From positions 310,001-374,000 of the forward strand of contig NZ_CP090208.1 of NCBI RefSeq assembly GCF_021397715.1: a stretch of 64,000 bases of DNA, read 5' to 3'. Under the pieces are notes generated by a model. It had not been told where the DNA came from and ran no database searches. It worked only from the letters and a program-made list of their open reading frames with translations. Each line of letters opens with the position of its first letter. Position 1 is the first letter of the stretch. Shown piece after piece: positions 25,776 to 34,926 of the stretch. The DNA comes from Pantoea agglomerans. Lineage in GTDB: Bacteria > Pseudomonadota > Gammaproteobacteria > Enterobacterales > Enterobacteriaceae. The position numbers were made by a program, and so were the translations under genes.

Positions 25776-26932
25776 TGCATCGCCTGTTGACGGTGAGGAG
25801 TCATAACAGCCTGTAACGCCGCCAGTACGGGAACCGGTGGCTTGCCGCTTAAAATGCGCAGCCGATCAGGCAAAGTGAGTTTTCCCGCATAAAAACGGGC
25901 GATCAGGCCTTCCGGCAGGCCGTAAAAACGTTGCATCACCTGCCAGCGCTGGTCAGCCGGACCGGCCAGAAACAGCATCCGGTTCAGCATGCGAAAGAAG
26001 CGCTGTTGCTGCCAGGCCTGGCTGGCGAAGTGTTGAATAGTGGCGTGCAGCGTATCCGGGTTAAAGGTGGTCATCTGCGCCAGCCGATCGGCCAGCGCCA
26101 CCGCCAGCGGCAGGGAGTAACCGGTGGTGGGATGAAACAGCCCGGCGCGCAATCCGCTGCACGGCAGATCGCGGGTCTGCCAGAAGGCGTCAATGTCGCC
26201 GGTCAGGGTAATCGGCAGCGCACCCTGTTCTTCACGCAGCAGCCGCGTTAACTGCCAGCCCTGACGAGCAGCATAGTCGCGAATATTTTGCCGCGCGCGA
26301 TCGGCGCTCAGCGTGGCGTCATCAATATAGTGGGTATCTTCAATCAGCAGGGTATCGGCTGAGAAGGGCAGGCTATAGACAAAGCGGTAACCTGCCTGTT
26401 GATCGACCGTTGCATCCATAATGATCGGCGTGGTGAGACCGTGCGGCTGGCTCAGTTGCCACTCCTGCCCGACAAACGCCTGAAATCCCATGCGTAACGC
26501 CGCATCCGGCTGATAACCCCGGCCATCAATCACGGCGCTGGCCTCCAGCACACGGCCATCGGCCAGGGTTACCGAGCGTGACGCCACGCTTTCAACCGCG
26601 GTGTTCAGCAACAGATGCTGTTGAAAACGATCGCGCATCACCTCCGCGAAGCGCTCGGCGGTCACGCAAAAATAACCGCTGCTCAGGCTGCGGTGGCGCT
26701 GGGGAAAACGCACCTGATAGCCCGGCCAGTGATGAACCACCAGCGGGGCGATCCAGCGGTGCTGGGTTTCGCTGAGATCCTCGGCGTGAAACGACCAGGT
26801 ATGATTAGCACCGGGCTGGCTCTCAGCCTCAATCAGCAGAATACGCAGTGACGGATGTTGCTGGCGCAGGCGTAACGCGATTAAGCCATTCGCCAGCCCG
26901 CCGCCGACCAGAATCAGATCATACGACGGCAT
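25772..26932 (-). CDS. crtY: Lycopene beta-cyclase CrtY
   Basis: 386 aa. Begins with the dinucleotide motif LILVGGGLANGLIALRL typical of CrtY-type cyclases and has FHPTTGYSLP near residue 280. It forms beta rings on both ends of lycopene to give beta-carotene. It overlaps crtX by 14 bases. Confidence 0.96.
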   Translation of the reverse strand: MPSYDLILVGGGLANGLIALRLRQQHPSLRILLIEAESQPGANHTWSFHAEDLSETQHRWIAPLVVHHWPGYQVRFPQRHRSLSSGYFCVTAERFAEVMRDRFQQHLLLNTAVESVASRSVTLADGRVLEASAVIDGRGYQPDAALRMGFQAFVGQEWQLSQPHGLTTPIIMDATVDQQAGYRFVYSLPFSADTLLIEDTHYIDDATLSADRARQNIRDYAARQGWQLTRLLREEQGALPITLTGDIDAFWQTRDLPCSGLRAGLFHPTTGYSLPLAVALADRLAQMTTFNPDTLHATIQHFASQAWQQQRFFRMLNRMLFLAGPADQRWQVMQRFYGLPEGLIARFYAGKLTLPDRLRILSGKPPVPVLAALQAVMTPHRQQAMQ

Positions 26933-28211
26933 AATCCCTCCGGCTCAAAACGGGTCTGCGGGTCAGCATCGCCTGTTCGACAATGTCTGCTGCCAGCGCG
27001 GTGCCGCCCGCCGTGGTAACGGCATGACGCATCCGGCTCATCTGTTGCCGGTAGCTGTCGTCATCAAGCAGCGCCTGCAGTTGCCGGGCCATAGCGTGGC
27101 TGGTGGCGAAACGGGAAACGCGCCGGCCCACGCCGTGATAAACGATGCGTGCGGCAACGCCAGGCTGATCAAAAGCCAGCGGAATCGCCAGCAGCGGCGT
27201 CAGATGATTGATGGCGTCCAGCACGGTATTCATGCCGCCGTGGGTAATCGCCAGATCCGCCTGGGATAAGGCGGCAGCCTGGTCGGCGAAATCGACCACC
27301 TGCGTCTGGCTGCTACGCGCCAGCTTCTCGGCCTGAAACGGTGTCAGGCGACCACAGTGCGCCAGCAGCAGCTGGGCATCCAGCTCCTGACAGGCGCGGA
27401 CGACAGTTTTGAATAAGCCGTAACGGTGTCCCTGCAGCGTGCCGAGCGAGGCAAAAATGCGCGGCTTATCGCCGTGTGGAAAGTAGCGTGGCGCAGGTGA
27501 TGACGGCGGCTTAATGGCGCGCAGTGGCCCGACCGCGTGAAAATGGTCTGGCAGCGCCTGGCGCGGAAAATCAAATTCCGGAACCAGCTGGCTGATCTGG
27601 GCCAGCGGTGAAAAACAGTGATGCAGTTTTTCCCGCGGCGCTAATCCCAGCGCATGGGCATTGCGGGCGATGACCCGATCGTGACGCCGCATCAGCCAGT
27701 CATAAATTTTTTCACTGGTGCGATAACGCTCGCGCGCCGCATCGCTGGTGCCATAGTCAAACGGCATCACCGCCAGCGGAAAATCGGCTTCACGGTTAAG
27801 CGGCAGGGCGCAGGCCACCGACACATAGGGCAGATCCAGCGCTTCCGCCGCCAGCGCGCCGGCCGGCTCCATCTGATCAACAATCACCCCATCCACCGCC
27901 AGCGTGTTGAGCACCACCGGCAGTTCACGACACAACATATCGCTGGTACGGGCCATTTCGTTGATCAGTTTCAGCATTGACGGACCCAGCGGATGCGCCG
28001 CCAGTTGCAGCGTATGCGCCAGGCTGCCGGCCGGATGGCTGGCTAGTCCCAGCGGGAAAAAACCGATATCACTGTCGTTGAGTAATGTCCTGACGTCAGT
28101 TTGCTGGATAAACGTCACGCGATGACCGCGTGCAATCAAGGCCTGGCTGAGATGCTGAAGCGCCCGGACGTGGCTGAAGAAAGGCGGCGCAATCACCGCA
28201 AAGTGGCTCAT
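26919..28211 (-). CDS. crtX: Zeaxanthin glucosyltransferase CrtX
   Basis: 430 aa GT1-family enzyme: N-terminal acceptor half (HFAVIAPPFFSHVRALQHL), C-terminal donor-binding region with THGGMNTVLDAINH and PLAFDQPG. It adds glucose from UDP-glucose to zeaxanthin. It lies 9 bases after crtE. Confidence 0.96.
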   Translation of the reverse strand: MSHFAVIAPPFFSHVRALQHLSQALIARGHRVTFIQQTDVRTLLNDSDIGFFPLGLASHPAGSLAHTLQLAAHPLGPSMLKLINEMARTSDMLCRELPVVLNTLAVDGVIVDQMEPAGALAAEALDLPYVSVACALPLNREADFPLAVMPFDYGTSDAARERYRTSEKIYDWLMRRHDRVIARNAHALGLAPREKLHHCFSPLAQISQLVPEFDFPRQALPDHFHAVGPLRAIKPPSSPAPRYFPHGDKPRIFASLGTLQGHRYGLFKTVVRACQELDAQLLLAHCGRLTPFQAEKLARSSQTQVVDFADQAAALSQADLAITHGGMNTVLDAINHLTPLLAIPLAFDQPGVAARIVYHGVGRRVSRFATSHAMARQLQALLDDDSYRQQMSRMRHAVTTAGGTALAADIVEQAMLTRRPVLSRRDYAVV

Positions 28212-28220
28212 GCAGCATCC

Positions 28221-29129
28221 TTAACTGACGGCAGCGAGTTTTTTCTCAAACCAGGCCTGAATGAAATGTTGTGTGGCGTAACCGTCATGGCAGGCCAGCA
28301 GAAGATGTTCGCTGGCGCAACGCAGATGGTCTCGCAGGCGATTTTCCACCGCCTGAGCACCCAGCAGATTGACCAGCGTCGATTTGCCCGCGTCCTGATT
28401 GATATCTTTACCGGTATCACCCATGCCATCGGTTAAATCATCCAGCAGCTGAAAGGCCTGCCCGAGATTGAGTGAGAAGCGATGAAGCTGCTCGCGCACG
28501 TCATCTGACGCACCGGCGGCAATGGAGGCCATCTGCATCGAGGCACAAAACAGGGTGCTGGTTTTAAAGTGATTGGTCATCAGAATGGCGTCAGCGCTGC
28601 GTGGTTTATCCCCTTCGGACAGGTCTTTAAACTGGCCCTGCACCAGCCCCTGCATCCCGATTGCATGGGAGAGTTCGCTGACCGCCTGCGTTCGGGCGCT
28701 GGCCGACAGGCTTTCCGCCGTCGCAATCACACCAAAGGCTTTGCTCAGCAGCGCGACCGCCGCCAGAATCGCCACATGCTCACCATACTGGCAATGAATG
28801 GTAGGACGTCCGCGCCGCATCAGCGCGTCATCCATACAGGGCATATCATCCAGAATAAGCGAAGCGGCGTGGACCATCTCAACCGCACAGGCGAGATCCA
28901 GCAGGCCGGTCGGACTGGCTTTACAGCCGAGATCGCGTGCCGCCAGCAGCAGCAGCATCGGACGAATACGTTTACCCGGTGCCAGCGCGCCTTCGCGCAT
29001 TGCCGCACCAACAAAATCACGTTCACCTTCAACCGGCAACAAGGCGTCGAGCCGTTGCTCAATATCGTTCAACAGATTTGCTGCATCGCTGTGTGTGGAA
29101 TTGACGTGTTTTTCTGCGCAGACCGTCAT
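28221..29129 (-). CDS. crtE: Geranylgeranyl diphosphate synthase CrtE
   Basis: 302 aa. Prenyltransferase motifs DDMPCMDD (first Asp-rich) and DDLTD (second) plus GKRIRPMLLLLAARDLG. It makes C20 diphosphate for CrtB. First gene of the crt operon, with GATAAGGA before the ATG. There is no idi gene between crtE and crtX, so this is the P. ananatis-type order. Confidence 0.97.
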   Translation of the reverse strand: MTVCAEKHVNSTHSDAANLLNDIEQRLDALLPVEGERDFVGAAMREGALAPGKRIRPMLLLLAARDLGCKASPTGLLDLACAVEMVHAASLILDDMPCMDDALMRRGRPTIHCQYGEHVAILAAVALLSKAFGVIATAESLSASARTQAVSELSHAIGMQGLVQGQFKDLSEGDKPRSADAILMTNHFKTSTLFCASMQMASIAAGASDDVREQLHRFSLNLGQAFQLLDDLTDGMGDTGKDINQDAGKSTLVNLLGAQAVENRLRDHLRCASEHLLLACHDGYATQHFIQAWFEKKLAAVS

Positions 29130-29349
29130 TAAGGCTGTCCTTATCTACAGAGGAATTCACAGCAGGTCGAAATGATTCGATGCCATCTTTAATAATCGTC
29201 CCCGGCTGCCATAGCATAGTTGGCAGGTTTTCAAAGAACGGCGGGTAAATCCATTCAAACAATAGTAGTTGAGGATCGCGAAATAGTTGGGAAATTCAGC
29301 AGCATTCAGCGTTTCTTTACCTGAATTTTCACCTGGCACAGACGCCGGA

Positions 29350-29898
29350 TTATCCGAGTAAACGACGCAGTTCGCTGATTATCCCGGCGACCTCTTCAGC
29401 GCTTAATGCACCATCTTTAGCGAAGCGAACTCTGCCCTGACGATCAATCACCGCGACCGCCGCGTTGCCCGGTTTGAGCTGCCAGCTGTGGGCTGTCACG
29501 CCGCTGTTATCAATAATAAACTGCTGCCACGGCGCGGCTTTCTTGCTTGAGGCGATGCTGCGAACCACAAACAGACCGCTGCCGGGCAGGGCATCGTCGG
29601 TATTCACAATGGTGGTGGTCTGGAAACCCTGACGCGGCAAATTCGCCTGCTGGATCGCCTCGATTAATCCTGCGCTCTGCTCTTTGGCCGACAGGCGACC
29701 CGCAACATGAATAATTAACCTGACTTTACCGGTCAGGGTCTGGCTATTCCAGCGCTGGTAATTAATCTCGTCATGCTCGATGACCATCTCGCCTTTATCG
29801 GCAATGTAAACCGGGGGAACCGGCTGACCGGGAACCAGAGTATGTGCGCAACTTAATGCTGAAACAAATAGCAGACTCATCAATCCATAACGGCGCAC
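29350..29898 (-). CDS. YtfJ-family periplasmic protein
   Basis: 182 aa with a signal peptide (MSLLFVSALSCAHT). The mature part matches the YtfJ family (GQPVPPVYIADKGEM, FVVRSIASSKKAAPWQQFIIDNSG, and a thioredoxin-like fold with DRQGRVRFAKDGALS). Its function is not known. It stands alone between crtE and a small helix-turn-helix-like gene. Confidence 0.85.
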   Translation of the reverse strand: MRRYGLMSLLFVSALSCAHTLVPGQPVPPVYIADKGEMVIEHDEINYQRWNSQTLTGKVRLIIHVAGRLSAKEQSAGLIEAIQQANLPRQGFQTTTIVNTDDALPGSGLFVVRSIASSKKAAPWQQFIIDNSGVTAHSWQLKPGNAAVAVIDRQGRVRFAKDGALSAEEVAGIISELRRLLG

Positions 29899-30049
29899 GG
29901 TATCCTCACTTCTTGGTGGTTTGGCGGTCGGCTGCGGGCAATTTCAGTAACAGGCAGATGATTAGTAACACATCTCTGTTTCAGATCAATAAAAGCATTT
30001 AAGAAATGGACCGAAAATGCAGGCTGGTAATCCGTTCAGGAGGTGAGAG

Positions 30050-30277
30050 ATGAGTACAGCATTAATGACATTACCTGAATTTGCCCGTTATATTGGCATC
30101 GAAACACCGACGCTGGCGCGTGCGTTTTGTTGCCGTGGATCGCTGGCCGGCGTGCCGCTGCCCCAGGCGATGGATGATGCGCCGCTGACTCAGCGTCACT
30201 GGCTGCGCGACGATGTGCGGCAGTTCAACCATATATTCAGGCGGGTTCAGGCGATGCAGCAGCAACGGTCGCAGTAA
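30050..30277 (+). CDS. Small HTH-like hypothetical protein
   Basis: 75 aa behind a strong AGGAGGTGAGAG site. The N-terminal LPEFARYIGIETPTLARAF reads like an excisionase/MerR-type helix-turn-helix. No partner gene nearby explains it. A GCGCGGGAA/TTCCCGCGC hairpin follows. Confidence 0.6.
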   Translation: MSTALMTLPEFARYIGIETPTLARAFCCRGSLAGVPLPQAMDDAPLTQRHWLRDDVRQFNHIFRRVQAMQQQRSQ

Positions 30278-30304
30278 CGCCGCGATCAGAACCAAAGGTT
30301 ATTA

Positions 30305-30325
30305 GCGCGGGAACGATTCCCGCGC
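30305..30325. terminator. Hairpin between convergent genes
   Basis: A nine-bp perfect stem GCGCGGGAA / TTCCCGCGC with a 3-nt loop, placed between the 30050 gene and the pirin gene that converge here. T-runs are weak on both sides. Confidence 0.55.
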
Positions 30326-30329
30326 AGGG

Positions 30330-31007
30330 TTATACCACGCTGTCAGGTTTAACCAGAAAGCAGATCAGGTTGGCGTCACGGTCACCAACAATTTCCAGCG
30401 CGTCATCAACGCCACTGACGGCGTCACCGCGAGACAGTCGCTCCTCACCGATCCGAATCACGCCCTCCAGCACTGTCATGTAAGCGACGAAACCCGGCAG
30501 CGACGGCACCTCAAGCGTATGACCACGCTCCAGCAGCGCGTCGTAGATGTACGCATCCTGCCGCAGCTCCAGCGGGGCGTCAGAGGTTTCCGGCCCTGCC
30601 AGTTCGGTCCAGCCGTTGGCCATAATACCCTGATCGCGCTCCAGCACCTGGGTCATGCCTTCGCCGCCGCGCTCAGCCGGTCGGATCACCGCCTGCAACA
30701 GTTCCGCCTCATACAGCGGAACCGACTCTTCATACTGTACGCCATCACCGGCGTTGACCAGCATCACCCGCTTTGCAGAGAGCGAGGTGCTTTCACCGTT
30801 ACTGTCCTGATGGCGCATCGATCCGCGCCACAGATAGGTAAAGACCTCTTCATCGCGATGCAGCTGCATCGGAATACGGGCATCGAGTTTCAGCGTCATC
30901 AGGTCAACGCTGACCAGTGGGCTTAACGCCTCGCCGGGGCGCTGGCGGCGTACGGTAAAAGGTCCGTACTCAAACAGTTGTTCAGGATTAGCACGCACGA
31001 TGTTCAT
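30330..31007 (-). CDS. Pirin-family bicupin protein
   Basis: 225 aa. The N-terminal cupin has the pirin layout (FGPF-like EYGPFTVRRQRPGEA, MQLHRDEEVFTYLWRGSMRHQDS), then a second cupin-like half. Only some pirins have quercetinase activity; the role here is unknown. Confidence 0.85.
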   Translation of the reverse strand: MNIVRANPEQLFEYGPFTVRRQRPGEALSPLVSVDLMTLKLDARIPMQLHRDEEVFTYLWRGSMRHQDSNGESTSLSAKRVMLVNAGDGVQYEESVPLYEAELLQAVIRPAERGGEGMTQVLERDQGIMANGWTELAGPETSDAPLELRQDAYIYDALLERGHTLEVPSLPGFVAYMTVLEGVIRIGEERLSRGDAVSGVDDALEIVGDRDANLICFLVKPDSVV

Positions 31008-31110
31008 GATGGGCTCTTTTATAAGGGGTCGATAACAATGATGATAGCGGTTACGCAGGGAATGAGAAGCCGGCAGATTTGCCGGGCCTCGTCAGTTAAT
31101 TTGAATAACG

Positions 31111-31137
31111 GGTTGCCCGCCGTTGAGACGGGCAACC
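31111..31137 (-). terminator. Stem-loop after PepSY gene
   Basis: Nine-bp arms GGTTGCCCG / CGGGCAACC directly after the PepSY stop on the minus strand. The T-run is poor on that strand. Confidence 0.5.
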
Positions 31138-31141
31138 GGTT

Positions 31142-32872
31142 TTATTTGCCTTGTTCGTCGCTTTCGCCCAGGAAGAAATACCACAGCGGAATCGATAACA
31201 GACCGGTGAAAACCGTGGAGTAAAGCAGGATCATCATCGCCTGGGTGATGTACATGGTCAGCGACCAGCTGCTGAACGGGATCTGATACTGATCGATGAC
31301 ACCGCCGATCATCGCGTTCGCCATCACGGTTATGACAATCAGCGCCAGTACCGTCACGCTGCGCAGAAAATAGCGCATCTCTTTGCGTTTATTGGCGAAG
31401 CGCGCCTGAATAATCGCCAGCGGTGACTGCTTATCCGGCGCGGTATCGACGCGCTGTTCCGTTGCGCGCTGCGCACGACGCCAGCGCTGGATATCGATCA
31501 GCACCATAATCAGCAGGCTGATCCCCATCAGCGGCAGCGCGTAGCCCAGTGCCAGTACCAGAATCAGGCTGGCACCCTGAACGTAGCGCGGCAGCGCCAG
31601 CCAGGCTGACAGCAGCGTCTGCGACGGGCTAATCTGCGGCACGGCAGGACGACGCATCCACCACATACGGTAGCCCAGCACGATCATCGCACAGAGTCCG
31701 AAACCGAACAGTGCCAGAATCAGCTGGTTGGGCAGGCCAAACAGCACGCCCATGTGCGCATCCACGCCCCAGCGGGTCAGTTTTGCCACCAGCGGGAAGT
31801 GAGCAAACTCCACCCGATCGACCAGGCTGAAATCGTTGGGATTGATCGAGACCGCATCGACCTGGCTCGGCCAGCTGCGATCAATCTCAGAGATGGTCCA
31901 CGCCTGATCAGCTTTTTTCGGCTGACGTAACTCCAGCTTGCTGGCGTGCAGACCGGCGTCACGCGCGGCGTCCAGTGCGCGATCCCAGTTGGCATCCGGC
32001 TGATTTGGCATCACGGGCGCGGCTTTTCTGGCCGGCATCGCCATATCGGCCATTGTCATGCCTTCCCTATTTCCGCGGTGGTCAGCATGGGGATCGGCGG
32101 CCGCAGCAGGCGCGTCACCGTTCAGCGCGGTGGTAACCTGCGGCGTCATCCAGCCCAGATCGCTACGCATTTTTTCAATATTGCTGCCGGCCCACTGTGA
32201 CCAGGTCAGCCCGGTGACAGAGAAGAACACCAGCCCGATCGCCAGCACCAGTCCCAGCGTAACGTGCCAGTGACGGGTCGCGGCGAAACCGCGACGCGGT
32301 TTTCTGGCGGCACGTCGGGGCCGGGTTCCCAGCCACAGCACGATCCCCCCAAGTGCCGCGACCCACAGCCAGGAGGCAGCGAGTTCGCTGTAGTTACGGC
32401 CTGCGTCGCCCAGCAGTAACCCGCGATGTAGCTGATCGAGCCACATCCGCAGCGGCAACACACCGCTGGTGCCATACACCGTCATGTCACCCTTAACCTG
32501 AAGCGTGTAGGGATCGATAAACAGCGAGCGGGATTCCGACGGGCCGAGGTCGCGGCCGGTGAACTGCACCCGGGTGGTATCCTGCGGACCGGGTGCCGGA
32601 CGAACGGCGTAAATGCGGGCGTTTTCACCTGCGCGCTGGCGGGCAGCGGCGATCTGCGCCGACAGCGGTTTTGCCACGCCCTGCGCATCCGTGGTTAAGG
32701 CGTCATGGTAGATCGCCTGCTCAAGCTGCGGCGTCAGAACGTAAAGCGTGCCGGTCAGCGCGGCGACAAAAATGAAAGGCGCAATGAACAGGCCAATATA
32801 GAAATGCAGGCGGCGAAACAGATTCAACACCGTGCCGTGCGGTGCAGGTGTTATTTCCTGAGAAGAGGACAT
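31142..32872 (-). CDS. PepSY-domain transmembrane protein
   Basis: 576 aa from the ATG at 32872; the longer frame to 32917 has no better site. N-terminal helix (LHFYIGLFIAPFIFVAALTGTLYVL) and PepSY-associated TM pattern, with two periplasmic parts and a His/Met-rich loop around residues 265-290. Relatives are linked to iron or copper handling and ferric-siderophore reduction. The neighbouring His/Met-rich DUF2946 protein suggests copper. Confidence 0.88.
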   Translation of the reverse strand: MSSSQEITPAPHGTVLNLFRRLHFYIGLFIAPFIFVAALTGTLYVLTPQLEQAIYHDALTTDAQGVAKPLSAQIAAARQRAGENARIYAVRPAPGPQDTTRVQFTGRDLGPSESRSLFIDPYTLQVKGDMTVYGTSGVLPLRMWLDQLHRGLLLGDAGRNYSELAASWLWVAALGGIVLWLGTRPRRAARKPRRGFAATRHWHVTLGLVLAIGLVFFSVTGLTWSQWAGSNIEKMRSDLGWMTPQVTTALNGDAPAAAADPHADHRGNREGMTMADMAMPARKAAPVMPNQPDANWDRALDAARDAGLHASKLELRQPKKADQAWTISEIDRSWPSQVDAVSINPNDFSLVDRVEFAHFPLVAKLTRWGVDAHMGVLFGLPNQLILALFGFGLCAMIVLGYRMWWMRRPAVPQISPSQTLLSAWLALPRYVQGASLILVLALGYALPLMGISLLIMVLIDIQRWRRAQRATEQRVDTAPDKQSPLAIIQARFANKRKEMRYFLRSVTVLALIVITVMANAMIGGVIDQYQIPFSSWSLTMYITQAMMILLYSTVFTGLLSIPLWYFFLGESDEQGK

Positions 32873-32936
32873 AGATTCCACACTTTTCAAAAGACAGAAC
32901 AGAGCTTCTGACGCCATAACGCGTAAGAAGTCGGGG

Positions 32937-33371
32937 TCAAAAAACAGTGAGGTTCAGCGTCGGCAACGGAGGCGCACGGGGACGATGGGTACGCAGAAAA
33001 CGTCGCCGCCGCGGTGGATTGATTGCGGGCGGCGGCGGCGTCCGGCAGATCAGACTCATCCACCAGATAAGCGGGGTAAACACCCACAGCATCAGCGGGA
33101 CATGAATCAGTAAATCACAGTAGCCACAGGCGAAACCCGGCTCCATCATCATGTCGTGACCTGGCATCGACATGTCGCTGTGCTGCGCCATCATCGTCCT
33201 GTCGCTGTGATGATGCATCATCGGCATCTCGTCACTGATGGCGGACAGACGCTGCTGGCTGGCGTGATGCTCTGCCAGATTTTTGGAGACCATCGGCGCA
33301 ACAAACAACAGCAGCACGGCCAGGATCGCAATACCGGCAGTGAGTCGTTGTCTGAAGGCAGTTCTATGCAT
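32937..33371 (-). CDS. DUF2946-family protein
   Basis: 144 aa. N-terminal hydrophobic segment, then a His/Met/Asp-rich loop (MPMMHHHSDRTMMAQHSDMS), CGYCDLL and a second membrane helix, the usual DUF2946 layout. The metal-ligand-like residues point to copper. It is upstream of the PepSY gene on the same strand, probably co-transcribed. Confidence 0.85.
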   Translation of the reverse strand: MHRTAFRQRLTAGIAILAVLLLFVAPMVSKNLAEHHASQQRLSAISDEMPMMHHHSDRTMMAQHSDMSMPGHDMMMEPGFACGYCDLLIHVPLMLWVFTPLIWWMSLICRTPPPPAINPPRRRRFLRTHRPRAPPLPTLNLTVF

Positions 33372-33603
33372 GATTTACATCAGGGTCAGGGGTCACCATT
33401 GAGGGCGGCAGTGTAACGCGAAGGGGGTAAAAGGGTTAAATAAAGTGGCGATAATCCTGAAAAAATTCGCACAGTTTGAACATATTCACTTTAATTCCGC
33501 TGTCATTTAACCTGTTCGTTACTCATGAAATACATAAGACTAACATTGCTGCGCAACCAGACGCTGACTGGAGGCGCTTATTGCTGTTAACAAAGGATGA
33601 AAT

Positions 33604-34545
33604 ATGAAAATCGTGATGCTGGATGGTGAAACGTTACCGCTGCCGCTAACCGCACCGCCAGGCTGCAGTGACTGGCAGGTGCGTGGTCATACCGCAGAAA
33701 ACGCCATCGTAACGGCGCTGCAGGATGCCACGGTGGCGATCACCAACAAAGTGCCGCTGCGTGCCGCCACGCTGGAGCAACTCCCGTCGCTGCGGTTTAT
33801 CTGCGTTGCGGCGACCGGCTATGACTGTATCGATATTGATGCCTGTCGCGCGCGCGGCATCGTGGTAAGCAACGTGCCGGGCTACTCGACACAGAGCGTG
33901 TCGGAAGGCGTGATTGCCGCCATTTTTGCCCTGCGTCGTCAGTTACTGGATTACGCCACCAGCACGCGTACCGCGTGGCCTGAAGCGCAACATTTTTGTC
34001 TGCATCGCCAGCCGATTCAGGACATAGGCAGCGCGACGCTGGGCATTATCGGCAAAGGTGACATTGGTCAGGCCACCGGAAAACTGGCGCAGGCGTTGGG
34101 CATGAAGGTTCAGTTCGCCGAGCGCAAAGGCAGTACGTCGCTGCGTGACGGCTATGTCAGTTTTGAACAGGTGCTGGCGACCAGCGATATCCTCTCGCTG
34201 CACTGTCCGCTGAGCGAACAGACCCGACAGCTGATCGACCGTGAGGCGTTAAGTCAAATGAAGCCGCAGGCGCTGTTGATCAACACCGCGCGCGGCGGGC
34301 TGATCAACGAGGAGGATCTGGCAGAGGCGCTGCAACAGGGCCGGATTGGAGGAGCAGCGCTCGACGTACTGAGCAGCGAACCGCCTGCCGCCGATAATCC
34401 GCTACTGCGACCTGGCCTGACTAATCTGTTGCTTACGCCGCATATCGCCTGGGCCAGTCAGAGCGGCGTACACAATCTGTTGCAGGGCATCACTGCGAAT
34501 CTGGTGGCCTTTAGTCAGGGCCAGCCGATCAATGTGGTGAGCTGA
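33604..34545 (+). CDS. D-2-hydroxyacid dehydrogenase
   Basis: 313 aa. NAD-binding region GIIGKGDIGQATGKLAQALG, catalytic Arg in INTARGGLINEEDLAEAL, Glu in SSEPP and His in LTPHIAWAS. It resembles glycerate/hydroxypyruvate-type dehydrogenases; the exact 2-keto acid is unknown. AAAGGATG precedes the ATG. Confidence 0.92.
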   Translation: MKIVMLDGETLPLPLTAPPGCSDWQVRGHTAENAIVTALQDATVAITNKVPLRAATLEQLPSLRFICVAATGYDCIDIDACRARGIVVSNVPGYSTQSVSEGVIAAIFALRRQLLDYATSTRTAWPEAQHFCLHRQPIQDIGSATLGIIGKGDIGQATGKLAQALGMKVQFAERKGSTSLRDGYVSFEQVLATSDILSLHCPLSEQTRQLIDREALSQMKPQALLINTARGGLINEEDLAEALQQGRIGGAALDVLSSEPPAADNPLLRPGLTNLLLTPHIAWASQSGVHNLLQGITANLVAFSQGQPINVVS

Positions 34546-34546
34546 T

Positions 34547-34890
34547 TCAGAAAATCGAACGGCCCAGTTTATCGGTCAGACACTCCAGCGCGGCAGTTCC
34601 GGCCAGCGAATTGCCCGCGCTATCCAGTCCGGGTGACCAGACCGCGATGCTCATCTCTCCGGGAATGACCGCAATAATCCCGCCGCCGACGCCTGACTTG
34701 GCGGGCATACCGACGCGCCAGGCAAACTCGCCTGCGCCATCATACATGCCGCTGGTGATCATCAGGGCGTTAATCTGCCGTGCCTGACGAGGGGTAATCA
34801 TCCGGCTGCCATCCAGCGTCACTCCCTGATTCGCCAGATAGACAAAACTGCGCGCCAGTTCGATACAGTTCATCGACAGCAAGTAGTATT
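34547..34890 (-). pseudogene. Glutaminase C-terminal fragment cut by prophage
   Basis: About 110 codons read NCIELARSFVYLANQGVTL, ITPRQARQINALMITSGMYDGAGEFAWRVG and PAKSGVGGGIIAVIPGEMSIAVWSPGLD, the C-terminal third of a serine-dependent glutaminase (GlsA type). Upstream of about codon 34885 the similarity ends at the prophage junction. The catalytic Ser/Lys part would lie on the far side of the prophage, beyond the window. Confidence 0.88.
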
Positions 34891-34926
34891 GATATGGAAA
34901 GTTGCAATAAATACAGAAGGTTATGA
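34870..34926. other. Left prophage attachment site region (attL)
   Basis: Glutaminase coding similarity stops here, and the integrase gene ends at 34927, so the crossover core lies in this stretch. The exact core cannot be fixed without the right end, which is outside the window. Confidence 0.7.
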
